Below are positions 9,206 through 17,544 of a stretch of 64,000 nt of DNA, in pieces. Position 1 is the first letter of the stretch; every line of letters begins with the position of its first letter. The notes under the pieces are model-generated. The model ran no database searches and was not told the origin of the DNA. It saw only the letters and a list, made by a program, of their open reading frames with translations. Location of the stretch: the NCBI RefSeq assembly GCF_007830065.1, contig NZ_VLKK01000003.1, positions 289,970-353,969 of the forward strand, written 5' to 3'. The translations under genes and the position numbers were made by a program. This DNA comes from Sphingobium wenxiniae (lineage in GTDB: Bacteria > Pseudomonadota > Alphaproteobacteria > Sphingomonadales > Sphingomonadaceae).

Positions 9206-9808
9206 ATGCGCACTGAACGTATCGCCGCCATATTGCTGGCGGCGGGCACATCCTCCCGCTTCGGCGAAGGCGACAAGCTGATGGCCGATTTGCGCGGCAA
9301 ACCGGTCGTTCAGCACACGATGGAAACGGTCGCCTCCATGGCCTTCGCGGAATTGATCGCGGTGGCCCGCCCCATCGGGCAGGCGCCCGTCATCCATCGC
9401 AAACTGGAACGGCGCGGCTATAGCATTCTCATCAACGAACGACCCGAAGAGGGTGTTTCCGGCAGCATCGTGCGGGCCGTCGAACATGTCATGCCGATCA
9501 GGCATGTTCGCGGCATATTGATATGCCTGGCCGACATGCCCGATGTGCCGCAGACCCATTATAACCGCCTTTGCCTGGCGGCGGCGGACATCCGCTCCGT
9601 CGTCGCCAGCACCGACGGCTTTTCCTCATCCCCGCCCGCCTTCATCGGCCGCAAGCATTTTGGGGAATTGCTGACGCTGCGCGGCGATCAGGGCGCGCGC
9701 GCTCTGCTGAGCCGCGGCATCCAGATCGAAACCCACAGCGCCCTGCTGCGCGACATCGATACGCCGGAAGACTTGATGAACGGACAATCCGCCCTGGACG
9801 GAGGATGA
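9206..9808 (+). CDS. MocA-like molybdenum cofactor nucleotidyltransferase
   Basis: A 200-residue nucleotidyltransferase starting MRTERIAAILLAAGTSSRFG, the LAAGxSxRxG NTP-binding loop, followed by DKLMADLRGKPVVQH with the conserved Lys. ICLADMPDVPQTHYNRL holds the metal-binding Asp, and the C-terminal LRDIDTPEDL is typical of MobA/MocA-type enzymes that attach CMP or GMP to molybdopterin. No molybdoenzyme or coxG/xdh genes are next to it, so CTP versus GTP specificity is open. It is divergent from folE and its stop abuts the stop of the MFS gene on the other strand. Confidence 0.83.
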   Translation: MRTERIAAILLAAGTSSRFGEGDKLMADLRGKPVVQHTMETVASMAFAELIAVARPIGQAPVIHRKLERRGYSILINERPEEGVSGSIVRAVEHVMPIRHVRGILICLADMPDVPQTHYNRLCLAAADIRSVVASTDGFSSSPPAFIGRKHFGELLTLRGDQGARALLSRGIQIETHSALLRDIDTPEDLMNGQSALDGG

Positions 9809-11470
9809 TCAGCTCGACCGGGTGGGGTCCGTCATCGGATCGCCCATTTCGCGCGGATCGGGTGCGCGGCTCAGCGGCAGCGATCCGGTCTGCCGCTCCA
9901 GCATCCGATGCACGACAGGCGGATTGGGACCGCGATGGAGCGCGCCTATCGCTTCGCTATTGGCCTGATCGGCGAAGGTGCGGCGTTGATTATGCCGGAC
10001 ATAATCGAGCCAAGTGGACACATGATAGCGTTCGATCCACAATTCCGGATCGCCCAGATCACGCATCAACGACCAACCATGGGCGCCGTCGCGCCGCCTG
10101 ATCCGGCGGCGTTCGCTCATGGCCCTCAAGAACGGCACGATCGAGCCGGGCGGAATGCGATATTCGATCGTCACCACCACCGGCCCGCTGCGCGCCTCCA
10201 CCGGCACCGCCGTTTCAGGTTCGCGCCAGAGATTCTGGAGGTCCAGATTGTCTTCGCCGATCTGCGGCAGCGGACGGACCAGCCCGATCAGCATGACCGC
10301 GAATTGCGCCGCGGCGGCGGCATGGAGCGCGAGGACGACTCCATGCTCCTCAGCGACGGTTCCGAATATCGATGCGCCGATCGCCATGCCGCCGAACGCG
10401 ACCATTTGATAAAGGGCGACGGCGCGCGCCACCACCCAGCGCGGCGCGGACATCTGGACCGACACATTGAAGGTGGCGAGCGCGATCACCCAGCCTGCCC
10501 CCGCCATCAGATAACCCAGAATGGCAAGCAGCGGCCAGTCGCTCAACCCCATGACGGCTGTGCCGGCGGCAAGCCCGAATGTTCCGATCTGCACGATCCG
10601 TTCGACGGAATAGCGCGCCCGCAGCCAGCTCGTGCTCAATGCGCCGCCTACCGCGCCAATACCGAAGCCGCCGCTGAGCAGACCGAAGGTGAGCGCGCCG
10701 CCGCCCAGCACATCGCGGGCGACAAGCGGCATGAGGGCGGACACGGCGCTGGCGCCAAAGCCGAAAGCCAGCGCGCGCACGAGCACGAGCTTTATGTTGG
10801 GCGACATCGCCACATAGCGCACGCCGGCCCGCATCGCGACGCCCAGATGCTCACGCGGGAGAAGCTGCGGCGCTCTTTCCGGTTTCCAGCGGGCCAGGAC
10901 GAAGATCAGCGGAATATAGCTGACGGCGTTGGTCAGAAAGGCGGCGGCCGCACCGGCTGCGGCGACGATAACGCCACCGAGCGCGGGGCCCATGCTGCGC
11001 GCCAGGTTGAATCCCATGCTGTTGAGGCCCACCGCGCTGGGCAAGGCCGAACGCGGCACCATGTCGCCGACAGACGCCTGCCATGCCGGGCCGTTCACCG
11101 CCGTGGCGCAGCCGATGAAAAAGGTCAGGCCCAGCAAGGTCCACGGCGTCAGCCAGGCTTGCCATGCGGCGAGCGCGAGGATCGTCGAGACGAACAGCAT
11201 GAAGCTCTGGCAGGCCAGCATCACCTTGCGCCGTTCCAGATTGTCCGCGACCGCCCCGGCCCAAAGCGACAGCAGCATGATGGGAAGCGTCGTCGCCGCG
11301 GGAACGAGCGCCACCATCAGCGACGATCCGGAGAGCGACGTCATCATCCACGCCGCCCCGACCGACTGGATCAGGCCGCCGAAGTTCGACGAAAGGCTGG
11401 CCAGCCAGATGGCGCGGAAGATGGGAATGGAAAGGGGCGACGGCGCGGCGGGGGAATCGGCTTCGGACAC
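9809..11470 (-). CDS. MFS transporter with C-terminal ABM-like domain
   Basis: Major facilitator of the large MFS_3 (DUF894) group. About 12 membrane helices fill residues 20-410, starting IPIFRAIWLASLSSNFGGLI and including the loop AGAVADNLERRKVML. The last ~130 residues (from VVVTIEYRIPPGSIVPFLRA to about HRMLERQTGSL) form a soluble ferredoxin-like domain like that of antibiotic-biosynthesis monooxygenases, usual for this MFS group. Function is probably efflux; substrate unknown. The frame is open to 11683, but those leading residues would overlap the divergent operon's promoter, so I place the start near the GTG at 11470. That start is uncertain. Confidence 0.8.
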   Translation of the reverse strand: MSEADSPAAPSPLSIPIFRAIWLASLSSNFGGLIQSVGAAWMMTSLSGSSLMVALVPAATTLPIMLLSLWAGAVADNLERRKVMLACQSFMLFVSTILALAAWQAWLTPWTLLGLTFFIGCATAVNGPAWQASVGDMVPRSALPSAVGLNSMGFNLARSMGPALGGVIVAAAGAAAAFLTNAVSYIPLIFVLARWKPERAPQLLPREHLGVAMRAGVRYVAMSPNIKLVLVRALAFGFGASAVSALMPLVARDVLGGGALTFGLLSGGFGIGAVGGALSTSWLRARYSVERIVQIGTFGLAAGTAVMGLSDWPLLAILGYLMAGAGWVIALATFNVSVQMSAPRWVVARAVALYQMVAFGGMAIGASIFGTVAEEHGVVLALHAAAAAQFAVMLIGLVRPLPQIGEDNLDLQNLWREPETAVPVEARSGPVVVTIEYRIPPGSIVPFLRAMSERRRIRRRDGAHGWSLMRDLGDPELWIERYHVSTWLDYVRHNQRRTFADQANSEAIGALHRGPNPPVVHRMLERQTGSLPLSRAPDPREMGDPMTDPTRSS

Positions 11471-11623
11471 CGGGACGGTGAAGCGGAAAATGGCTGGGGC
11501 GTCAAACCGGCGAATCGCCAAGCCGGCGGATCCATAGAGTGAAGTAGAGAAAGGATCGCGTTTTTCTGTTATCCTATTGCCCCTACGGCAGGCTGGAATG
11601 CGCGGCTTTCGGGCAGCTTCCGC

Positions 11624-11650
11624 TTGCACTTTACGTAAACGTAAATACAT
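11624..11650 (+). promoter_or_regulatory. Promoter with palindromic operator of beta-oxidation operon
   Basis: A -35-like TTGCAC at 11624-11629 is followed at once by the palindrome TTTACG-TAAA-CGTAAA at 11630-11645, about 55 bases before the thiolase ATG. A perfect six-base dyad in the -35/-10 spacer is the geometry of MerR-family sites, and from memory the sequence resembles sites proposed for LiuR-type regulators of acyl-CoA catabolism. No cognate regulator is in the window. Confidence 0.5.
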
Positions 11651-11700
11651 CTTGTGGACGCAACCGCATCGCGCCGACGCCATCGGAGAGGACTGGATTC

Positions 11701-12909
11701 ATGGAAGCCTATATTTACGACGCCGTCAGGACGCCTCGTGGAAGGGGCAAGGCCGACGGGTCGCTGCACGAGATCACCCCCATCCAGCTTGCGACGCAGA
11801 TGCTGGAAGCGGTGCGCGATCGCAGCGGGATCGACACCGCCGATGTCGATGACGTGATCCTGGGCTGCGTATCGCCGGTGGGCGAACAGGGCGCGGACAT
11901 CGCCCGCGTCGCCGTGCTGAACGCCGATTATGCCCAGACGGTGCCGGGCGTGCAGATCAACCGGTTCTGCGCTTCGGGGCTGGAAGCGGTGAACATGGCG
12001 GCGGGCAAGGTCGTGTCGGGCGAAGCGGGTTTCGTGGTCGCGGGCGGCGTCGAGGCGATGAGCCGCGTGCCGATGGCGTCGGACGGCGGCGCATGGGCGA
12101 TGGACCCGGCGGTCGCCTACAAGACCTATTTCGCGCCGCAAGGCATCGGCGCGGACGTGATCGCGACGAAGTTCGGCTTTTCGCGGGACGATGTGGACGC
12201 CTATGCCGTCGAGAGCCAGAAGCGCGCCAAAACGGCATGGGACGAGGGACGCTTTGCAAGGTCCATCGTGCCGGTGAAGGACATTATCGGCCGCGTCGTG
12301 CTGGACCATGACGAGCATATGCGGCCCGACGCCACCATGCAGTCGCTTGCCGCGCTCAAGCCCAGCTTCGCGCTATTGGGCGAGGAAATGCCGGGCTTCG
12401 ACGCGGTGGCGCTGCTGCGCTATCCCGAGTTGGAGAAGGTCAACCATGTGCACCATGCGGGCAACAGTTCCGGCATCGTGGACGGCGCGGCGGCCGTGCT
12501 GGTCGGCAGCAAGGCGATGGGCGAGAAATATGGGCTGAAACCGCGCGCGCGCATCCGGGCGGCGGCCTCCATCGGGTCCGAACCGCTCATCATGCTGACC
12601 GGGCCGGAGTTCGTCGCGGACAAGCTGCTCACGCGCGCGGGGATGAGCAAGGCCGACATCGACCTGTGGGAACTCAACGAAGCCTTTGCCGCCGTGGTGC
12701 TGCGCTACATGCAGGCGATGGACCTCGACCATGGCCTGATCAACGTCAATGGCGGCGCGATCGCCATGGGGCATCCGCTGGGCGCGACCGGCGCGATGGT
12801 GCTGGGCACCGCGCTGGATGAACTGGAGCGGACGGGCAAGGGCACCGCGCTCGTCAACCTGTGCGTGGGCGCGGGCATGGGCACCGGCACGATCATCGAG
12901 CGTATTTGA
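11701..12909 (+). CDS. Acetyl-CoA C-acyltransferase (thiolase)
   Basis: A 402-residue thiolase. The nucleophile is Cys90 in [11 protein letters not shown], the active-site His is His358 in [11 protein letters not shown], and the second Cys is Cys388 in [22 protein letters not shown] is also present. It cleaves 3-ketoacyl-CoA to acetyl-CoA and a shortened acyl-CoA in beta-oxidation. The start [20 protein letters not shown] is canonical for FadA/FadI-like thiolases and is preceded by GGAGAGG. The next gene encodes the FadB-type partner, separated by about 96 bases that carry a REP-like inverted pair, so both are probably one operon under the palindrome-containing promoter. Confidence 0.94.
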   Translation: MEAYIYDAVRTPRGRGKADGSLHEITPIQLATQMLEAVRDRSGIDTADVDDVILGCVSPVGEQGADIARVAVLNADYAQTVPGVQINRFCASGLEAVNMAAGKVVSGEAGFVVAGGVEAMSRVPMASDGGAWAMDPAVAYKTYFAPQGIGADVIATKFGFSRDDVDAYAVESQKRAKTAWDEGRFARSIVPVKDIIGRVVLDHDEHMRPDATMQSLAALKPSFALLGEEMPGFDAVALLRYPELEKVNHVHHAGNSSGIVDGAAAVLVGSKAMGEKYGLKPRARIRAAASIGSEPLIMLTGPEFVADKLLTRAGMSKADIDLWELNEAFAAVVLRYMQAMDLDHGLINVNGGAIAMGHPLGATGAMVLGTALDELERTGKGTALVNLCVGAGMGTGTIIERI

Positions 12910-12924
12910 GGCATTCAAAACACC

Positions 12925-12983
12925 CCGTTCGGGCTGTTGAAGCCCGGTTCGCAAGCGCCCTTCGACAGGATCAGGGCGAACGG
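12925..12983. repeat. REP-like inverted pair
   Basis: Two short units face each other between the thiolase and FadB-type genes. The left reads CCGTTCGGGCTG..TTGAAGCCCGG (hairpin CGGGCT/AGCCCG at 12929-12945). The right is its opposite: CGCCCTTCGACAGG then ATCAGGGCGAACGG (CGCCCT/AGGGCG). The right unit, read backwards, is the CCGTTCGCCCTGA..CTGTCGAAGG type that I recognise as a common dispersed palindrome in sphingomonad genomes. It may form a hairpin in the operon mRNA. Confidence 0.6.
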
Positions 12984-13005
12984 AGAATGGGGAAGGAGAC
13001 AGGAT

Positions 13006-15183
13006 ATGAGCACCATCGCATTCGACATTGACGGCGACGGCATCGCCACGCTGACCATCGACGTGCCCGGTCAGTCGATGAACGTCATCGGCCCGGACTT
13101 CATCGCCGATCTGGACGCGGCGATCACGCGCATCGCTTCGGAAGACGGGATCAGGGGCGCGGTGATCGCGTCGGGCAAGGACAGCGGCTTCATGGCGGGC
13201 ATGGACCTGAAATATTTCGGGTCCATGCTGGCGAGCGCGGAAGGCGAGCGCCCCTCCCCCGCCGATATATTCGACAAGGTGTTCGTGCTGAACCAGCTTT
13301 TCCGCCGTCTGGAAACCTGCGGCAAGCCGGTCGCCTGCGCCATTGAGGGCACCTGCGTCGGCGGCGGGCTGGAACTGGCGATGGCCTGTCATCGGCGCGT
13401 GGTGGGGGATAGCCCCAAAACGCAGTTGGGATTGCCCGAAATACTGATCGGCCTGTTTCCCGGCGGTGGCGGGTCGCAGCGCATGACGCGCCTGATGGGG
13501 GTACAGGCGGCGCTGATGTATATGTTGCAAGGCAAGCTGTTCCGGCCCGCCGAAGCGGCGATGCTGAAAGTCGTCGATGAAGTGGTGCCGCAGGGCACGG
13601 CGCTGGACACGGCAAAGGCATGGGTGAAGGCGAATCCGACCGCATCGGTGCAGCCATGGGATGTGAAGGGTTTCAAATTCCCCGGCGGCGCGGGCGGCTT
13701 CAACCCCGCTTTCGTGCAGACCATGGCGGCTGCTGTGCCGATGACCGTCAAGCAGACGCAGCGCAACATGAACGCGCCCATCGCCTTGCTGTCGGCGGTC
13801 TATGAAGGCGCGATACTGCCCATCGATCAGGCGATCCGGATCGAGAGCAAATATTTCGCCAGGGTCGCCGCCGACCCGCAGGCGAGCAACATGATCCGCA
13901 GCCTGTTCGTTAACAAGCAGGCCGCCGAACGCGGCGCGCGCCGCCCCAAGGACCAGCCCAAGGCGCCGACGAGGAAGCTCGCCATGCTGGGCGCGGGCAT
14001 GATGGGCGCGGGCATCGCCACGGTCGCCGCTCAGGCGGGGATGGAGGTCATGCTGTTCGACCGGGATCAGGCCTATGCGGAAAAAGGCAAGGCGCATGTC
14101 GAGGAGCAGTTAAGCAAGCGGCTCGGCAAGGGCATGACGCCGGAAAAGATGGCGGAGACGCTGGCCCGCGTGACGCCGACGACCGACTATGCGGCGCTGG
14201 CCGGGGCGGATTTCGTGATCGAGGCGGTGTTCGAGGATGTCGCCATCAAGGCGGAAGTCACGAAGAAAGTCGAGGAAGTGCTGGGCGCGGACACGATCTT
14301 CGGCTCCAACACGTCGACGCTGCCGATCACCAAGCTGGCGAAGGCGTGGAGCAAGCCGGCGAATTTCATCGGCATCCACTTTTTCTCGCCGGTCGAGAAG
14401 ATGCCGCTGGTGGAGATCATCCTGGGGCGCGAAACCGGCCCCGCCGCCATCGCCAAGGCGCTGGATTTCGTGGCGCAGATCAAGAAGACGCCCATCGTCG
14501 TCAATGACTCGCGCGGCTTCTATACCTCGCGCTGCTTCGGCACCTATGTGCAGGAGGGTGTGGAGATGGTGGCCGAAGGGGTCAATCCGGCGCTGATCGA
14601 AAATGGCGGGCGGCAATTGGGGATGCCCGTGGGGCCGCTGGCCGTGGGCGACGAAGTGTCCATCGAGCTGGGCAACAAGATCGTGCTCGCGGCGAAGAAG
14701 GAACTGGGCGACGCCTATGTTCCGCAGCGGTCCGATGAACTGATGGCGCAGATGGTGGAATTGGGCCGTCTGGGGCGCAAGAGCGCGAAGGGATGGTATG
14801 ACTATCCCGAAGGCGGGAAGAAGCATCTGTGGCCCGGGCTGGCCGATCTGTTCCCGCTGGCCGCCGATCAGCCCGATGTGGAGGCCGTGAAGGAGCGGCT
14901 GCTCTATCGGCAACTGATCGAATGTGCCCGCTGTTTCGAGGAGGGCGTGCTGGAGACGCCGGAGGATGGCGATATCGGCGCGATCTTCGGCTGGGGCTTT
15001 GCGCCCTGGACCGGCGGGCCGTTCAGCCACATGGATACGGTCGGCATCGCGCATGTGGTGGCGGTGCTGGACCGGCTGGCGGCGGCGCATGGCGAACGGT
15101 TCGCGCCGACGAAGCAATTGCGGGAGATGGCGGCGAGCGGTGCGGCCTTCTATCGCCCCGCTCCGTCCCGCGCCGCGGCATAA
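13006..15183 (+). CDS. FadB-type enoyl-CoA hydratase / 3-hydroxyacyl-CoA dehydrogenase
   Basis: A 725-residue bifunctional beta-oxidation enzyme. Residues 1-190 are a crotonase domain with oxyanion-hole SGFMAGMDLKYF and catalytic GGGLELAMACHR and LGLPEILIGLFPGGGG. From about residue 320 comes the dehydrogenase: NAD-binding KLAMLGAGMMGAGIATVAAQ, catalytic-region IGIHFFSPVEKMPLVEII, and the C-terminal domain with SRGFYTSRCFGTYVQEG and GWGFAPWTGGPFSHMD. The ATG at 13006 has GGAAGGAGAC just before it; the longer frame from 12937 would run through the REP-like repeat. It works with the upstream thiolase as the two halves of a fatty-acid oxidation complex. Confidence 0.94.
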   Translation: MSTIAFDIDGDGIATLTIDVPGQSMNVIGPDFIADLDAAITRIASEDGIRGAVIASGKDSGFMAGMDLKYFGSMLASAEGERPSPADIFDKVFVLNQLFRRLETCGKPVACAIEGTCVGGGLELAMACHRRVVGDSPKTQLGLPEILIGLFPGGGGSQRMTRLMGVQAALMYMLQGKLFRPAEAAMLKVVDEVVPQGTALDTAKAWVKANPTASVQPWDVKGFKFPGGAGGFNPAFVQTMAAAVPMTVKQTQRNMNAPIALLSAVYEGAILPIDQAIRIESKYFARVAADPQASNMIRSLFVNKQAAERGARRPKDQPKAPTRKLAMLGAGMMGAGIATVAAQAGMEVMLFDRDQAYAEKGKAHVEEQLSKRLGKGMTPEKMAETLARVTPTTDYAALAGADFVIEAVFEDVAIKAEVTKKVEEVLGADTIFGSNTSTLPITKLAKAWSKPANFIGIHFFSPVEKMPLVEIILGRETGPAAIAKALDFVAQIKKTPIVVNDSRGFYTSRCFGTYVQEGVEMVAEGVNPALIENGGRQLGMPVGPLAVGDEVSIELGNKIVLAAKKELGDAYVPQRSDELMAQMVELGRLGRKSAKGWYDYPEGGKKHLWPGLADLFPLAADQPDVEAVKERLLYRQLIECARCFEEGVLETPEDGDIGAIFGWGFAPWTGGPFSHMDTVGIAHVVAVLDRLAAAHGERFAPTKQLREMAASGAAFYRPAPSRAAA

Positions 15184-15214
15184 ACAGGCTGACAATCCCC
15201 CTCCCCCTCGGCTA

Positions 15215-15249
15215 GGTCTTCCCGGAACATCCGGGGAGACCTTCTTTTT
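15215..15249 (+). terminator. Terminator after beta-oxidation operon, overlapping galE leader
   Basis: An 11-base stem with one mismatch (GGTCTTCCCGG / CCGGGGAGACC, loop AACAT) is followed by TTCTTTTT and then immediately by the galE ATG at 15250. The 3' arm contains GGGGAG, the only apparent ribosome binding site for galE. Confidence 0.7.
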
Positions 15250-16254
15250 ATGAGCGAAAAGCCGACGATCTTGGTGACGGGCGGAGCCGGTTATATCGGC
15301 AGCCATGCGGTGCTGGCGCTCAAGGACGCGGGCTATGGCGTGGTGGTGATCGACAACCTCGTCACCGGCTTCGATTGGGCGGTGCCCGATGGCGTGCCGC
15401 TGGTGCGGGGCGATATCGCCGACCAGCCGCTGGTGGAGGCGGCTCTGCGGGAGCATGGCGTCAGGGCGATCATGCATTTCGCCGGTTCAGTCGTGGTGCC
15501 GGAGTCGGTCGAGAACCCTCTGAAATATTATCATAACAACAGCGCCAAGACCCGCGACCTGATCGAAAGCGCGGTGCGGGTGGGCGTGCCGCATTTCATC
15601 TTCTCCTCGACGGCGGCGACCTATGGCATCCCGGAGGAAAGCCCGGTCAAGGAGACGACGCCGCAGCGGCCGATCAACCCTTATGGCATGTCGAAGCTGA
15701 TGACCGAATATATGCTGCGGGACGTCAGCGCGGCGCATGACATGAACTTCTGCGCGCTGCGTTACTTCAACGTGGCGGGGGCCGATCCGCAGGGGCGCAG
15801 CGGACAATCGACGGCGGGCGCGACGCATCTTATCAAGGTGGCGGTGGAGGCGGCCCTGGGGAAGCGCGATGGCGTCAGCGTGTTCGGGACGGATTTCGAT
15901 ACGCCGGACGGGACGGGCGTGCGCGACTATATCCATGTGACCGATCTGGCCGCCGCGCATGTGCTGGCGCTGGAGGCGCTGATGGCGAAGCCGGAGCGGA
16001 ATTACCTGCTGAACTGCGGCTATGGGCGGGGCTTTTCCGTGCTGGAGGTGCTGGACGCCGTGGACCGCGTGACGAACATGAAGGTGGAGCGGCGGATGGA
16101 AGGACGGCGGGCAGGCGATCCCGACTCGCTGATTTCCGATAACCGGGCGATTATGAATGAATTTCCGTGGGAGCCGCGCCATGCCGATCTGGAGCAGATC
16201 GTGACGCACGCTCTGGCGTGGGAACGCAAGCTCAGTGAGATTCGCGGGGCATGA
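15250..16254 (+). CDS. galE: UDP-glucose 4-epimerase
   Basis: A 334-residue extended SDR that interconverts UDP-glucose and UDP-galactose for cell-surface polysaccharide. The NAD-binding loop is VTGGAGYIGSH, the catalytic region is SSTAATYG and YGMSK, and the substrate region has LRYFNVAGADP. YIHVTDLAAAHV and YLLNCGYGRGFSVLEV are further GalE signatures. The ATG follows a terminator-like hairpin with no other gap; its ribosome binding site lies inside that hairpin. Its stop overlaps the start of the YbaK-type gene (ATGA at 16251-16254). Confidence 0.93.
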   Translation: MSEKPTILVTGGAGYIGSHAVLALKDAGYGVVVIDNLVTGFDWAVPDGVPLVRGDIADQPLVEAALREHGVRAIMHFAGSVVVPESVENPLKYYHNNSAKTRDLIESAVRVGVPHFIFSSTAATYGIPEESPVKETTPQRPINPYGMSKLMTEYMLRDVSAAHDMNFCALRYFNVAGADPQGRSGQSTAGATHLIKVAVEAALGKRDGVSVFGTDFDTPDGTGVRDYIHVTDLAAAHVLALEALMAKPERNYLLNCGYGRGFSVLEVLDAVDRVTNMKVERRMEGRRAGDPDSLISDNRAIMNEFPWEPRHADLEQIVTHALAWERKLSEIRGA

Positions 16255-16727
16255 GCGAGGCGAGCGTCCGGGCCTTTTTCGCGACCCATGCGCCCGATGT
16301 GCCGATCATCGACCAGGGCGTGAGCACGGCGACGGTGGTGGAAGCCGCCGCCGCGCTGGGCGTGGAACCGGCGCGGATCGCCAAGACGCTGTCGCTGCGG
16401 GTGGGCGACCAGGTCGCGCTGGTGGTGGCGCGGGGCGATGCGCGGCTGAGCAACGGCAAGGCGAAGGCGGCGCTGGGCGGCAAGCCCCGGATGCTGGGCG
16501 CGGAAGAGGTCGAAGCGATCACCGGGCATCCGGTGGGGGGCGTGTGCCCCTTTGGGCTGGCCTCTCCCCTGCCCGTCTATTGCGATGTGAGTTTGCAGGC
16601 GTTCGCAACGGTGTTTCCGGCGGCGGGATCGCGCACCGCTTCGGTGGAACTGACGCCGGCGCGGCTGGCGGAACTGACGGGCGCGCGGTGGATCGACGCC
16701 TGCACCCTGCCGGAGGAAGTGGCGTGA
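16251..16727 (+). CDS. YbaK/EbsC-type aminoacyl-tRNA deacylase
   Basis: A 158-residue YbaK-superfamily protein, starting MSEASVRAFFATHAPDVP. Signatures are PARIAKTLSLRVGDQVALVV, containing the conserved Lys, DARLSNGKAKAALG, and VGGVCPFGLASPLPVYCD, containing the GxxxPFG loop of the editing site. The family hydrolyses mischarged aminoacyl-tRNAs, often Cys- or Ala-tRNA(Pro); the substrate here is unknown. It sits between galE and pgl with overlapping stops and starts on both sides, so the three genes are translationally coupled. Confidence 0.88.
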   Translation: MSEASVRAFFATHAPDVPIIDQGVSTATVVEAAAALGVEPARIAKTLSLRVGDQVALVVARGDARLSNGKAKAALGGKPRMLGAEEVEAITGHPVGGVCPFGLASPLPVYCDVSLQAFATVFPAAGSRTASVELTPARLAELTGARWIDACTLPEEVA

Positions 16728-17419
16728 GCAGGCCTATCGAGCATGTCTTTGCCGATGGCGCGGCGGCGGCGGAGAATCTGGCGCGGCGGATCGGCGCGGT
16801 GCTGGGCGAAGCGATCGCGGCGCGGGGCGTGGCGGGCATCGCGCTGTCGGGCGGGCAATCCCCCCGGCCGGTGCTGGAGGCGCTGTCGGGGCTGCCGCTC
16901 GACTGGGGCAAGGTGGTCGTGACGCTGGTGGACGAACGCTGGGTCGCGCCGGACCATGCGGACAGCAATGAGAGGTTGATCCGCGAGACGCTGCTGACCG
17001 GCGCGGCGGCCAAGGCGCGGTTCGTGGCGATGAAGAATGACGCGGGGGATGCCTATGCCGGGGCGGCGGCATGCGAGGCGGTTTTCGCGGCGCTGCCCTG
17101 GCCATTGGACATCGTGCTGCTGGGCATGGGGGAGGATGGACATACCGCCTCCCTGTTCCCGCAAGCGAGGGAACTGGCGGAGGGCCTTTCCACGCAAGCG
17201 CGCGTGCTGGCGATGACGCCGCCTGCCGCCCCCCACCAGCGCATGACGCTGAGCGCCGGCGCGATTGTGGATAGCCGTCATATCTTCCTCCAGATCGGCG
17301 GGGCGGCGAAGAAAGCCGTCTATGACCGCGCTTTGGCGGGAGGGTCTGTCGAGGAACTGCCGATCCGGCTGGCGCTTTGTCAGGACAAGGTGCCGGTGGA
17401 GGTGTGGATCAGCGATTGA
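16724..17419 (+). CDS. pgl: 6-phosphogluconolactonase
   Basis: A 231-residue DevB/SOL-type lactonase that hydrolyses 6-phosphogluconolactone to 6-phosphogluconate, linking Zwf and Edd. The start is GTG at 16724, overlapping the preceding stop as GTGA. Signatures are ALSGGQSPRPVLEAL near the N-terminus, VTLVDERWVAPDHADSNE and DIVLLGMGEDGHTASLFP. Its substrate supplier zwf lies about 6 kb away on the opposite strand with edd-glk-eda, so pgl is detached from the usual zwf-pgl-edd-glk cluster, with a secreted-protein gene in between. Confidence 0.93.
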   Translation: MSRPIEHVFADGAAAAENLARRIGAVLGEAIAARGVAGIALSGGQSPRPVLEALSGLPLDWGKVVVTLVDERWVAPDHADSNERLIRETLLTGAAAKARFVAMKNDAGDAYAGAAACEAVFAALPWPLDIVLLGMGEDGHTASLFPQARELAEGLSTQARVLAMTPPAAPHQRMTLSAGAIVDSRHIFLQIGGAAKKAVYDRALAGGSVEELPIRLALCQDKVPVEVWISD

Positions 17420-17544
17420 GCGGTTGGGGGGCCGATCGTCGAAAATGTCGGGGGGTGGGTGGCGGATCGGCCGCTTTGCGATGGTTTCCAAGGAAAAATC
17501 GACGTAAGCATGTGGCTCAGTCGAACCAACTATCCGGATGCCAT

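Noticed and set aside
11471..11683. N-terminal extension of the MFS transporter
   Set aside because: It would cover the whole promoter of the divergent thiolase operon and has an Arg-rich, non-family sequence.
12373..14097. Minus-strand frame across the thiolase and FadB-type genes
   Set aside because: Crosses two genes on the other strand and has a Gln/Arg/His-rich low-complexity composition.
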